From assembly GCA_043744255.1 (NCBI GenBank), contig JAYTVA010000117.1:74859-138858 (forward strand): DNA of 64,000 nt, given 5' to 3'. This document shows positions 53,189 to 61,830 of the stretch, one piece after another. The DNA is from UKL13-2 sp043744255 (lineage in GTDB: Bacteria; Pseudomonadota; Gammaproteobacteria; Burkholderiales; Usitatibacteraceae). Below the pieces are notes generated by a model. The model worked only from the letters and a program-made list of their open reading frames with translations. It made no database searches and was not told where the DNA came from. Position 1 is the stretch's first letter. Each line of letters begins with the position of its first letter. The position numbers and the translations under genes were made by a program.

Positions 53189-53949
53189 GCCGCTTCCTCC
53201 TCAGAGCTGCCGACGTAAGCTTCGAGCACCAATGGATCCTTCGAGACCACTTCGTAGGGCCCCTCGGCCAATACGCTGCCGCGCGCCAACACCGTAATCA
53301 TGTCCGACAAATTCGCGATCACGCTCATGTTATGTTCGACCATCAGCACGGTACGATTTTTCGCGACCTTGCGAATCAGCTCAACCACGCGACCAACATC
53401 CTCGTGTCCCATGCCCTGCGTGGGCTCATCGAGCAACATCAATTCAGGATCAACCGCGAGCGTGGTCGCGATCTCCAGTGCGCGCTTGCGGCCATACGGC
53501 AGTTCGACCGTCTGAGTGTCAGCGAATGATTCGAGATCGACCTCAGTCAACAACTCCATCGCGCGATCATTCAAATGCGTCAACGTGTTTTCAGATTTCC
53601 AGAAATGGAAGCTAGTGCCAAGCTTGCGTTGCAGCGCCACGCGCACGTTTTCCATCACCGTGAGGTGTGGGAACACGGCGGAAATTTGGAATGAGCGAAT
53701 CACCCCGCGCCGGGCAATCTCAGCAGGCTTTTCGCGGGTGATATCTTCGCCGTTGTAAATAATGCTACCGGCAGTCGGCGGCAAAAATTTCGTGAGCAGA
53801 TTAAAAACCGTGGTCTTACCCGCGCCATTGGGGCCGATCAGCGCGTGGATGCTGCCGCGCTTGACTTGAATGCTCACCTTGTCCACGGCCGTAAAGCCAC
53901 GGAATTCTTTGGTGAGATTACGCGTTTCGAGAATGATGTCCGTCGCCAT
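53185..53949 (-). CDS. livG: LivG-type ABC ATPase
   Basis: ATPase of 254 residues with Walker A GPNGAGKTTVFNLL, signature-like LPYGRKRALEIATTL, Walker B LMLLDEPTQGM and the H-loop VEHNMSVI. It forms the heterodimeric motor with LivF for LivHM. First gene of the leftward cluster. The start at 53949 (MATDIILETRNLTK) was chosen over an upstream frame that adds 16 residues of no known type. Confidence 0.95.
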   Translation of the reverse strand: MATDIILETRNLTKEFRGFTAVDKVSIQVKRGSIHALIGPNGAGKTTVFNLLTKFLPPTAGSIIYNGEDITREKPAEIARRGVIRSFQISAVFPHLTVMENVRVALQRKLGTSFHFWKSENTLTHLNDRAMELLTEVDLESFADTQTVELPYGRKRALEIATTLAVDPELMLLDEPTQGMGHEDVGRVVELIRKVAKNRTVLMVEHNMSVIANLSDMITVLARGSVLAEGPYEVVSKDPLVLEAYVGSSEEEAA

Positions 53950-54061
53950 GGCGCAGCTTTTTTTCTTGCAAAGAGGATGGCAGTGTAGCACCGGCAACGC
54001 GGTGCGTCGCTTTACAAATTTGAACGCATTTTTTCTGTAGAGTATGAATCCGTGAATGTGG

Positions 54062-55012
54062 TCAATCGGCCACGATGCCGGTCGCCGCCACGATCTTGCG
54101 CCACTTCGCTAACTCTGTCTCGACGCGTTTTTTTAGTTCAGCCGGCGTACTGGTCTCCACGTCACCACCCTGCTGGGCAATCTTGGCCGCAACCTCCGGC
54201 GTTTTCAGCGCACGATTCAATTCTTCGTTGAGTTTATCGATCACGGCCTTCGGCGTTTTCGCCGGTGCAAACAGGCCGTACCATTGCGTCACATCGACAT
54301 CAATTCCCTGCTCGCGCAGCGTCGGCACGTCCTTCATCACTGAGGAGCGCTTGCCGCCAACAATGCCCAATGGCACCAACGCACCCGCCTTCACCTGCGG
54401 CGATGCGGTAAAGAGGCTCGGAAACATCACCTGCGTGGTGCCGCCGATGGTATCCATCATCGCGGGCCCTGAGCCTTTGTACGGGATATGGGTGAGTTCC
54501 GTGCCAGTCGCCTGCTTGAACAGTTCAGCCGCCAGATGGGGCGCGGTGCCATTGCCCGCCGACGCGTAGTTGAGGATGCCGGGTTTTGACTTGGCGAGTT
54601 TGACGAACTCTTTCGCGTTGGTGATTTTCAACGATGGGTGCGCCACCATCAGGGTCGGCGATTCGGCCACGAGGCCAATCGGCTCGAAATCGGTGATCGG
54701 GTCATAGCGCAATTTTTGCAACGCGGGGTTGATCGCGTGTGTGGCGGTATAGCCAAACAGGATGGTGTGCCCGTCCGCCGGGGCTCGCGCGACGAATTCG
54801 CTTGCAATCGCGCCATTGCCGCCGGGTTTGTTATCCACAATCACGGTCTGCCCCAGCGAAACCGACATCCGTTGCGCAATGATGCGCGCCATCGAATCGT
54901 TGCCGCCGCCGGGCGCGGTCGGGACGATGATGGTGACGGGTTTGGTGGGGAAGGCGCTGGCAATGGTGGCAACGGCGGTGAGTGCGAGTGCGGCCAGAAT
55001 TCTAAATTTCAT
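54062..55012 (-). CDS. Bug/TctC-family tricarboxylate-type solute-binding protein
   Basis: Periplasmic binding protein of 316 residues with signal peptide (MKFRILAALALTAVATIASA). PTKPVTIIVPTAPGGGNDSMARIIAQRMS and GQTVIVDNKPGGNGAIASEFVARAPADGHTILFG are the family signature (TctC/Bug). Very common in Burkholderiales. It overlaps the stop codon of the upstream PrpF-family gene by 4 nt, so both are in one transcript; no TctAB membrane genes are adjacent, which is usual for Bug proteins. Confidence 0.95.
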   Translation of the reverse strand: MKFRILAALALTAVATIASAFPTKPVTIIVPTAPGGGNDSMARIIAQRMSVSLGQTVIVDNKPGGNGAIASEFVARAPADGHTILFGYTATHAINPALQKLRYDPITDFEPIGLVAESPTLMVAHPSLKITNAKEFVKLAKSKPGILNYASAGNGTAPHLAAELFKQATGTELTHIPYKGSGPAMMDTIGGTTQVMFPSLFTASPQVKAGALVPLGIVGGKRSSVMKDVPTLREQGIDVDVTQWYGLFAPAKTPKAVIDKLNEELNRALKTPEVAAKIAQQGGDVETSTPAELKKRVETELAKWRKIVAATGIVAD

Positions 55013-56085
55013 TTCAGGTCTCCAATGGATTCGGGCAAATACAGCGTGCCCGTCATGATTTTTCTAGCCGTGCGCACCAGCGAGGCGCGCACGACTTTTA
55101 GTGATTCACCAGCCTCTTCACAAGCCAACGCAATATCAATCCGTCCCGACGGGTGCAACACCCCCACCGAATGCTGCCCGGCTGCCAACGCCGGGGCGAA
55201 CCGATTAGCCACCGTTCCGGCGGTCACAAACGCGGTTGCCACCGCCACCGCACCGGTCGCCGCGTGCGATTGATGGCACTGATGCGGCGTGAAATAACGC
55301 GAGCGAACCGACATCGCATCGACAGTACGCGACAACAAAATGGGTTTCGGCAGCACGCTGTGTGAAACGTCACCAAAGCCCATTAGTTGACCCGCTCGCA
55401 AGCGAATCGCTTCGATCCGTGCAAGCAATGGCCGATTGGCGTCCAGCTCGGCAGGCGTTTCGTCACCGCGTACGCCAAGGTCGGTAGCCGCCATGATGAT
55501 CACCGTTTGCCCCGCGACGAGACAAGTCACATCCACGCCGTCGATGCGATCCATCGCGCCACCCGTCGGTAGCAAGCTCTCGGCCGAAGCGCCTTCAAAA
55601 TTGAGCAACACTGGTGCCGCTGTACCATCCACGCCGTCAATTCTGGCGTCCCCCGCATAGGTCACGCGCCCACTCGGTGTTTGCACAATCACGTCGATGA
55701 TCGATGCGGTATTGACGTTGTACACCCGCACCTGCGTGCTGCCGTCCTGTGCTACCACCATGCCCTGCTCGATGGCGAACGGCACGGCAGCAGAAAGCAT
55801 ATTGCCGCAATTGGGGCGGTAGTCGACCAGCGCCCTATCAATCGACACCTGCCCAAATAGGTAGTCAATATCGCAGCCTGGTCGGGTAGACGCCGAGACA
55901 ATCGCGACCTTGCTGGTCAACGTATTGCCGCCGCCTAGGCCATCAACTTGTAGCGGGTGCGGCGAGCCCATCGCCGCTAGCAGCAATTGATCGCGCGCCG
56001 CGCCTTCCGGCAGCCAGTCGCTCCTGAACACCGGGCCACGCGAGGTGCCGCCGCGCATGAATACGCATGGGATTTCATTTTTCAT
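55009..56085 (-). CDS. PrpF-family isomerase (4-oxalomesaconate tautomerase-like)
   Basis: Protein of 358 residues of the PrpF/DapF-fold family. MRGGTSRGPVFRSDWLP, DGLGGGNTLTSKVAIVS, VDYRPNCGNMLSAAVPFAIEQG (with a conserved Cys) and HQSHAATGAVAVATAF match. Family members catalyse aconitate isomerisation or 4-oxalomesaconate tautomerisation in gallate and protocatechuate 4,5-cleavage. The downstream partner is a Bug binding protein, suggesting aromatic-acid or tricarboxylate use; exact substrate open. The start at 56085 (MKNEIPCVFMRGG) is preferred. Confidence 0.9.
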   Translation of the reverse strand: MKNEIPCVFMRGGTSRGPVFRSDWLPEGAARDQLLLAAMGSPHPLQVDGLGGGNTLTSKVAIVSASTRPGCDIDYLFGQVSIDRALVDYRPNCGNMLSAAVPFAIEQGMVVAQDGSTQVRVYNVNTASIIDVIVQTPSGRVTYAGDARIDGVDGTAAPVLLNFEGASAESLLPTGGAMDRIDGVDVTCLVAGQTVIIMAATDLGVRGDETPAELDANRPLLARIEAIRLRAGQLMGFGDVSHSVLPKPILLSRTVDAMSVRSRYFTPHQCHQSHAATGAVAVATAFVTAGTVANRFAPALAAGQHSVGVLHPSGRIDIALACEEAGESLKVVRASLVRTARKIMTGTLYLPESIGDLK

Positions 56086-56349
56086 GCACGCATTTTGCGG
56101 TGCAATCGGCAATCCGTAAAGGGCGCATTACCTTGGTCAAGCTAAACCCGACAAACCGTTTCGACCCCATTTCCGCCATGAAAACCCGGCAAAATACGAA
56201 CACCTGATGGACTTTATTTTCTTGACTCAGGTAAACTGATTCCGCTTTCAAACATTAGATAGTGAGCGGATTTTTTTGCGAGAAGATTGTGCGCTCGCAG
56301 CATTTTCTGCAATCACCGACTTTTTCACAAATCCGAGGAGTAGCACTCT

Positions 56350-57261
56350 ATGAAGTTTGCCAAAATATCCACACTGGCCGTCGGTATCATCGCCGCCGGT
56401 GCCATCGCCGCACCCGCATTTGCCCAGAACGACACGCTGAAGAAAATCAAGGAATCCGGCACCATCACTGTCGGCCACCGCGATGCGTCGATTCCCTTCT
56501 CTTACCTGGACGACCAGCAAAAACCCATCGGCTATGCGATGGATCTGTGCGCCGGCATCGTCGAAGGCGTCAAAGCCGAATTGAAAATGCCGAACTTGAA
56601 AGTCGTGCTGCAGCCCGTCACCTCGGCGACCCGCATCCCGCTGATGGCGAACGGCACGATTGACCTTGAGTGTGGCTCCACTACCAACAATCTGGATCGC
56701 CAAAAGCAAGTGTCATTCACCATGACCCACTTCGTGACGGCCAATCGTTTTGTCTCGAAAAAAGCCGATGGCCTCAAAACCTTGGCTGACCTGAAGGGCA
56801 AGACTGTTGTTTCGACTTCGGGCACCACCAACATCAAGCAAGTCAATGAACTCAACGCCTCCAAGAACCTCGGCCTGACCGTGTTGGCCGCCAAAGATCA
56901 CGCTGAATCGTTCCTAATGGTCGAAACCGGCCGTGCAGCGGCGTTCTTCATGGACGACATCTTGCTCGCGAGCTTGGCTGCCTCGAACGCCAAGCCAGCC
57001 GACTACGTGATCTCGTCGGAAGCGTATTCGGTTGAGCCCTACGGCATCATGTTGCGCAAGGATGACCCTGCTTACAAAAAGGTCGTCGATGCGGCAATGA
57101 GCAAGATGTTCGCTAACGGCGACGCCGGCAAGATCTACGCAAAATGGTTCCAAGCTGCGATTCCACCAAAAGGCATCAACCTGAACCTGCCAATGGGCGA
57201 GGCGATGAAAAAAGTTGCCGCCAAGCCGACCGATTCGGGCGATCCAGCCGCGTATCAGTAA
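56350..57261 (+). CDS. gltI: glutamate/aspartate ABC transporter substrate-binding protein
   Basis: Periplasmic binding protein of 303 residues with signal peptide (ending PAFAQ). LKKIKESGTITVGHRDASIPFSYLD, GYAMDLCAGIVEGVKAEL, TDLEC-like IDLECGSTTNNLDRQKQVSFT, and KTVVSTSGTTNIKQVNEL are family signatures of GltI. GAGGAG precedes the ATG. A strong intrinsic terminator follows, so gltJKL probably have read-through or another promoter. Confidence 0.95.
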   Translation: MKFAKISTLAVGIIAAGAIAAPAFAQNDTLKKIKESGTITVGHRDASIPFSYLDDQQKPIGYAMDLCAGIVEGVKAELKMPNLKVVLQPVTSATRIPLMANGTIDLECGSTTNNLDRQKQVSFTMTHFVTANRFVSKKADGLKTLADLKGKTVVSTSGTTNIKQVNELNASKNLGLTVLAAKDHAESFLMVETGRAAAFFMDDILLASLAASNAKPADYVISSEAYSVEPYGIMLRKDDPAYKKVVDAAMSKMFANGDAGKIYAKWFQAAIPPKGINLNLPMGEAMKKVAAKPTDSGDPAAYQ

Positions 57262-57275
57262 GCAAGTTGTTGTGA

Positions 57276-57304
57276 ACAAAAAGGGGCCTCGGCCCCTTTT
57301 TTGT
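57276..57304 (+). terminator. intrinsic terminator after gltI
   Basis: GC-rich stem AAGGGGCC-TC-GGCCCCTT with A-tract before and T-tract after (about 57276-57304). It lies between gltI and gltJ and probably lowers permease and ATPase expression relative to the binding protein. Confidence 0.9.
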
Positions 57305-57348
57305 ATAGTTGGCGATGTAACCCGACCCACCGACAAGAAAAGCGCGCC

Positions 57349-58095
57349 ATGAACTACAACTGGAACTGGGGCATCTTTTGGGAAATGGCCCCGGAAGGTA
57401 CCGGCAACTATCTCAGCACCTTGCTGAGTGGCTTGAAATTCACGCTAGCCACGGCACTCACCGCTTGGATATTCGCGCTGCTCCTTGGTGTGTTCGTCGG
57501 CACCATTCGCACCACGCCAATCAAATGGGCGGTGCGGCTAGGCGACGCTTATGTCGAGTTGTTTCGCAATATCCCGCTGTTGATTCAGATGTTCCTGTGG
57601 TTTTTTGTATTGCCCGAATTGCTGCCAACCAGCATTGGCGATTGGTTAAAACAGTTACCGAATTCGTCGTTTTGGACAGCGGTGGTCGCACTCTCCTTCT
57701 TCACCTCCGCGCGCGTCGCCGAGCAAATAAAGGCAGGCATCAATTCGCTCTCCGTGGGGCAGCGCAACGCCGCCAAAGCGCTTGGCCTCACGCAGCCACA
57801 GACCTACCGCTACGTGTTGCTGCCGATGGCGTTTCGCATTGTCTTGCCGCCGCTGACTTCCGAATTCATGAACATCATCAAGAATAGTGCCGTAGCGCTC
57901 ACCATCGGCTTGATGGAACTCACGGGTCGCGCACGCTCGATGCAAGAGTTCAGCTTTCAGGTGTTCGAGGCATTCACCGCCGCGACCCTCATCTACCTCG
58001 CCGTGAACCTAGTCGTGGTGCTACTCATGCGCACCATCGAACGCAAGGTCGCGGTGCCAGGCTTTGTCGGCCCTGCGGCTTCTGGCGCGCACTGA
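57349..58095 (+). CDS. gltJ: glutamate/aspartate ABC transporter permease GltJ
   Basis: Inner-membrane permease of 248 residues with five helices. NYNWNWGIFWEM at the start, YVELFRNIPLLIQMFLWFFVLPE, and the EAA loop GQRNAAKALGLTQPQTYRYVLLPMAFRIVLPP are GltJ signatures. It lies 87 nt after gltI, behind the terminator, and 10 nt before gltK. Confidence 0.96.
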   Translation: MNYNWNWGIFWEMAPEGTGNYLSTLLSGLKFTLATALTAWIFALLLGVFVGTIRTTPIKWAVRLGDAYVELFRNIPLLIQMFLWFFVLPELLPTSIGDWLKQLPNSSFWTAVVALSFFTSARVAEQIKAGINSLSVGQRNAAKALGLTQPQTYRYVLLPMAFRIVLPPLTSEFMNIIKNSAVALTIGLMELTGRARSMQEFSFQVFEAFTAATLIYLAVNLVVVLLMRTIERKVAVPGFVGPAASGAH

Positions 58096-58105
58096 GGCGA
58101 CCATC

Positions 58106-58792
58106 ATGAATTTCGATTTTGATGTTATCGCACGTAGCTGGGAAGTGCTGATTTTCAAAGGCTTGGCATTCACCTTGCAAGTCACCGTCATGTCGATGAT
58201 CGGTGGGATTATTTTCGGCACCACGCTGGCGATGATGCGCTTGTCGTCGCACAAATTTCTGTCGTGGCCAGCTGCCGCCTACGTCAATATCCTGCGTTCG
58301 ATTCCGCTGGTGCTGGTGATTTTTTGGTTCTACTTTTTGGTGCCCTACATCGGCGCGTGGATCGTTGGCTCGCCCACACCGATCAAGGTCGGTGCGTTTG
58401 CCTCGGCACTCATCACCTTCATCATGTTTGAAGCGTGTTTCTACTGTGAAATTATGCGCGCCGGCATTCAGAGCATCCCGCGCGGGCAAGTGAACGCGGG
58501 CTACGCGCTGGGGCTGAATTACTGGCAAATGATGGGGCACATCGTGTTGCCGCAAGCGTTCCGCAACATGGTGCCAATACTTCTCACGCAGACCATCATC
58601 TTGTTTCAGGACGTGTCGCTGGTCTACATTATTTCCCTGCCTGATTTCGTCACCATCGCCAGCAAAATCGCGCAACGCGATGGCCGTTTAATTGAGATGT
58701 ACACCTTCGTTGCCATCGTCTATTTCATCATTTGCTTCGCGCTATCCGTGTTGGTGAAGCGCCTGCAGCACCGCATTGCAATTGTTCGTTAG
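58106..58792 (+). CDS. gltK: glutamate/aspartate ABC transporter permease GltK
   Basis: Inner-membrane permease of 228 residues. FDVIARSWEVLIFKGLAFTLQVTVMSM at the start, YVNILRSIPLVLVIFWFYFLVP, and EAA loop RGQVNAGYALGLNYWQMMGHIVLPQAFRNMVP. It forms a heterodimer with GltJ. The start at 58106 gives the family N-terminus; an upstream frame adds 14 residues overlapping gltJ. Confidence 0.96.
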   Translation: MNFDFDVIARSWEVLIFKGLAFTLQVTVMSMIGGIIFGTTLAMMRLSSHKFLSWPAAAYVNILRSIPLVLVIFWFYFLVPYIGAWIVGSPTPIKVGAFASALITFIMFEACFYCEIMRAGIQSIPRGQVNAGYALGLNYWQMMGHIVLPQAFRNMVPILLTQTIILFQDVSLVYIISLPDFVTIASKIAQRDGRLIEMYTFVAIVYFIICFALSVLVKRLQHRIAIVR

Positions 58793-58825
58793 TCTGTGTT
58801 CGTTAGCCATTTTCCGAGACCCAAC

Positions 58826-59563
58826 ATGCCCATGATTCAAATCGAAAACGTCAGCAAATGGTACGGCCAAGTGCAGGTGTTGCAAGACTGCACCACTAAG
58901 GTCGATAAGGGCGAAGTCGTCGTCGTCTGCGGGCCGTCAGGGTCGGGCAAATCCACGTTGATTAAGGCCGTCAACGCGCTGGAGCCGGTACAAAAAGGCA
59001 CGATCATCGTCGATGGCGTGACTGTGACCGACCCGAAAACCGACCTCGCCAAACTGCGTTCGCGTATCGGCATGGTATTCCAAAATTTTGAATTGTTCCC
59101 CCATCTTTCCATCACCAAAAACCTCACGCTCGCGCAGGTAAAGGTGCTCAATCGCAGCCCTGACGAGGCGAATGAGCGCGGCATGAAATTGCTGGATCGC
59201 GTCGGGCTGCTCGCGCACAAAGACAAGTTCCCCGGGCAGCTTTCCGGTGGCCAGCAGCAGCGCGTCGCGATTGCACGCGCGTTGTCGATGGACCCAATCG
59301 CGATGCTGTTCGACGAACCTACCTCCGCACTCGATCCGGAAATGATCAACGAGGTGTTAGACGTGATGGTCGAGCTCGCCAAAGAAGGCATGACCATGAT
59401 GTGCGTGACCCACGAAATGGGCTTTGCGAAGAAAGTCGCCAACCGTGTCATCTTCATGGAAAAAGGCGGCACGATTTTGGAAGACTGCACCAAAGACGAA
59501 TTCTTCGGCAGCCCACGCAAACAGCGCACGCAAGATTTCCTCTCGAAGATTTTGCACAACTAA
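58826..59563 (+). CDS. gltL: glutamate/aspartate ABC transporter ATPase GltL
   Basis: ATPase of 245 residues. Walker A GPSGSGKSTLIKAV, signature LSGGQQQRVAIARAL, Walker B IAMLFDEPTSALDPEM, H-loop VTHEMGFAKKVA are all intact. MIQIENVSKWYGQVQVL is the canonical start; Met at 58826 or 58832 could be used. Last gene of gltIJKL. Confidence 0.96.
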   Translation: MPMIQIENVSKWYGQVQVLQDCTTKVDKGEVVVVCGPSGSGKSTLIKAVNALEPVQKGTIIVDGVTVTDPKTDLAKLRSRIGMVFQNFELFPHLSITKNLTLAQVKVLNRSPDEANERGMKLLDRVGLLAHKDKFPGQLSGGQQQRVAIARALSMDPIAMLFDEPTSALDPEMINEVLDVMVELAKEGMTMMCVTHEMGFAKKVANRVIFMEKGGTILEDCTKDEFFGSPRKQRTQDFLSKILHN

Positions 59564-59618
59564 CGAGCGGTGTTATTGCCACAAACCCGCCGGCCACAAA
59601 CACGCCCATAATGCGTAC

Positions 59619-60812
59619 ATGAAAATACTTCTTGTTGTGCTCGTCGTTGTGTCGGGATTGGTTTATGCGGTGTGGCAGTTCGTGCGTCCGCCAGATCTGG
59701 CCGCAGTCGTTGCGCAGGCCAATGCAGCGGCGGCAACAACCGTAGCGCCGAGCGCCGTTCCCAGCGGCGCATCCACCATCACCCCCGCTCCCACCGCGCC
59801 GGTTGCCGCCCCCACAGTCACGCGTCGCGCTACCACCGCGCCAGTAGTCGTTGCCTTGAAAAGCGCGCTGGCTGCGGAGTTTGAGAAGGCGAAGGATCTT
59901 AAGCCGTTCTATGATCGCTACGCTGCGAACCCCGACACTGCCACGCCTGAACTAAAATATTTCGCCGCCACCGCCATCGAAACTTGCGCTGGCCGCACGC
60001 GCGGATTCGGTGGCCGCCCGGGTGGCCCCGGTGGTGGGTTTGCCGGTGGACCCGGTGCCGGCGGTGCTGCCGCCACCGAAACCGAACGTGCCAAGTTCCA
60101 AGCACGGCTCAAAGAAAACGATCCCATCAACGATCAACGCGTCGCCGCATTCGAGCGCGTCAATCAACTCTGCGAGGGCTTCCAGTCGTTGAATTTGACC
60201 AATGCCGATGCGACCAAGCTGTTCCGTGAAGCTGCCGCCGGTGGCAACCCCGGCGCGCGTGTCGTGGTCGCCGCTGAAGACTACCGCGAGCAGACGCGGC
60301 AGGCACGCGGCGTCGAAGAACGCCGCTTATCGGAAGATCAGTTAGCCACGCTGCGCGACAGCCTCGCCAGTGGCGACCCATTCGCGATCCAGCGCGCCGG
60401 CGCACTGCTCAACTGGCAATCTACCCAGCTTGCGGAGCGCCGCGTCGGCCCCGGCGGCGACGCATTCAATCCGCGCGACTTCGCCCCGGCGTGGACGCTC
60501 GCCGCCTGTGATCGCGGTGCCAATTGCGGTGCCGATGCGGCTCGCGTCCTTACCGGCTGCGCGCAACAAGGTGCGTGCGGATACACCAATCTGGAAACCT
60601 ACATGCAGTACAACGAACTCGCGCCCAACGTCTACGCCAACGCGCAGCAATATCGCGCCATGATTGCAGAAGCGATCACGCAAGGCCGTTGGGATTGGCT
60701 CGGTATTCAGGCGGGTGCTGGCCGCACTGTGCCCATTCCGCCACCGGAAACGCGCACCCCTGCAAAGCCCGGAAGCCCCGCCCAGCCTGCCGTTCCACGC
60801 AAACCGGGTTGA
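59619..60812 (+). CDS. hypothetical secreted or membrane-anchored Gly/Pro/Ala-rich protein
   Basis: Protein of 397 residues with an N-terminal hydrophobic segment (MKILLVVLVVVSGLVYAVWQFV), a low-complexity Ala/Thr/Pro linker (about 35-80), a helical region, a Gly-rich patch (GFGGRPGGPGGGFAGGPGAGG), and a C-terminal helical domain with paired cysteines (LAACDRGANCGADAARVLTGCAQQGACGY). It closes with a Pro-rich tail. Sequences of this composition occur in Betaproteobacteria, but I know no function. The stop overlaps the next gene's start (TGATG). Not part of the glt transport system by function. Confidence 0.8.
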   Translation: MKILLVVLVVVSGLVYAVWQFVRPPDLAAVVAQANAAAATTVAPSAVPSGASTITPAPTAPVAAPTVTRRATTAPVVVALKSALAAEFEKAKDLKPFYDRYAANPDTATPELKYFAATAIETCAGRTRGFGGRPGGPGGGFAGGPGAGGAAATETERAKFQARLKENDPINDQRVAAFERVNQLCEGFQSLNLTNADATKLFREAAAGGNPGARVVVAAEDYREQTRQARGVEERRLSEDQLATLRDSLASGDPFAIQRAGALLNWQSTQLAERRVGPGGDAFNPRDFAPAWTLAACDRGANCGADAARVLTGCAQQGACGYTNLETYMQYNELAPNVYANAQQYRAMIAEAITQGRWDWLGIQAGAGRTVPIPPPETRTPAKPGSPAQPAVPRKPG

Positions 60813-61129
60813 TGGCCCACATGCCAGATTGGTTCAAGCGCGACGGCGCAACTCTATTCGTACGCGTGCACGCGCAGCCCGGCGCGCGCTTGAGTAAAGA
60901 CGGCACGATCATTCAAGGTTTGCATGGCGACGCACTCAAAATTCGCGTCGCCGCCCTCCCCGTCGATGGCCGCGCGAATGAAGAATTGATTCGCTTCCTT
61001 GCCGAAAAATTTGTCGTGCCTGCCAATCAGGTCACGTTGCTCAACGGCGGCTCATCGCGCTTGAAACGGTTTCAAATTGTGGCCAGTAGAGTCAATCCAA
61101 TCAGCCTGTTGGAGCCTGTGAAAGCCTAG
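60812..61129 (+). CDS. DUF167 (YggU) family protein
   Basis: Protein of 105 residues with the DUF167 pattern: LFVRVHAQPGARLSKDG, LKIRVAALPVDGRANEELIRFLAEKFVVP, LNGGSSRLKRFQIV. These cytosolic proteins are widely conserved but of unknown role. It starts within the previous stop codon (TGATG) and ends 2 nt before upp. Confidence 0.92.
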   Translation: MAHMPDWFKRDGATLFVRVHAQPGARLSKDGTIIQGLHGDALKIRVAALPVDGRANEELIRFLAEKFVVPANQVTLLNGGSSRLKRFQIVASRVNPISLLEPVKA

Positions 61130-61131
61130 CC

Positions 61132-61758
61132 ATGCCCACCATCGAAATCAAACACCCGTTGGTCAAACACAAAATTGGTTTGCTGCGCAAAGCCGACATC
61201 AGCACCAAAAGTTTTCGTGAACTCACGGCCGAAATTGGTCGCTTGCTGGCGTATGAAGCATGTGCCGATTTCGCGCTCGAAACGGTCACGATCCAAGGTT
61301 GGAATGGCTCGGTTGAGATTCAGCAAATCGAAGGCAAGAAAGTCACGCTCGTGCCGATTTTGCGGGCGGGCCTAGGCATGTTGGAAGGCGTGTTGGACGT
61401 TATTCCTAACGCCAAAGTGAGCATGGTCGGCATCGCCCGTAATCACGAAACCCTACAGCCAGAGCCGTATTTAGAGCGGTTCGTTGGCCACCTTGATGCG
61501 CGCATGGCCCTCATTCTCGATCCCATGCTCGCCACCGGCGGCTCACTCTGCGCCACCATCGACATGCTGAAAAAAAATGGCGCGAAACACATTCGCGCGC
61601 TGGTGTTGGTGGCGGCGCCTGAAGGCATTGCGCGTTTGCAGGCATCCCACCCCGACGTGCAAATTTACACCGCTGCGATTGACAGCCACTTGAATGAAGT
61701 GGGCTACATTATTCCGGGCTTGGGCGACGCCGGGGACAAGATTTTTGGCACGAAATAA
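61132..61758 (+). CDS. upp: uracil phosphoribosyltransferase
   Basis: Cytosolic enzyme of 208 residues that makes UMP from uracil and PRPP. IEIKHPLVKHKIGLLRKADIS at the start, PILRAGLGMLEGVLDVIPNAKVSMVGI, the PRPP loop LDPMLATGGSLCATIDML, and the uracil-binding YIIPGLGDAGDKIFGTK at the C-terminus. Normal family length. Confidence 0.97.
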   Translation: MPTIEIKHPLVKHKIGLLRKADISTKSFRELTAEIGRLLAYEACADFALETVTIQGWNGSVEIQQIEGKKVTLVPILRAGLGMLEGVLDVIPNAKVSMVGIARNHETLQPEPYLERFVGHLDARMALILDPMLATGGSLCATIDMLKKNGAKHIRALVLVAAPEGIARLQASHPDVQIYTAAIDSHLNEVGYIIPGLGDAGDKIFGTK

Positions 61759-61830
61759 GCGGGCGCGGCACTGCTGGTTTGGCGACCAAAAAGTACCCGG
61801 CCCAACACCATTCCTAGCGTGGCCAAACGC

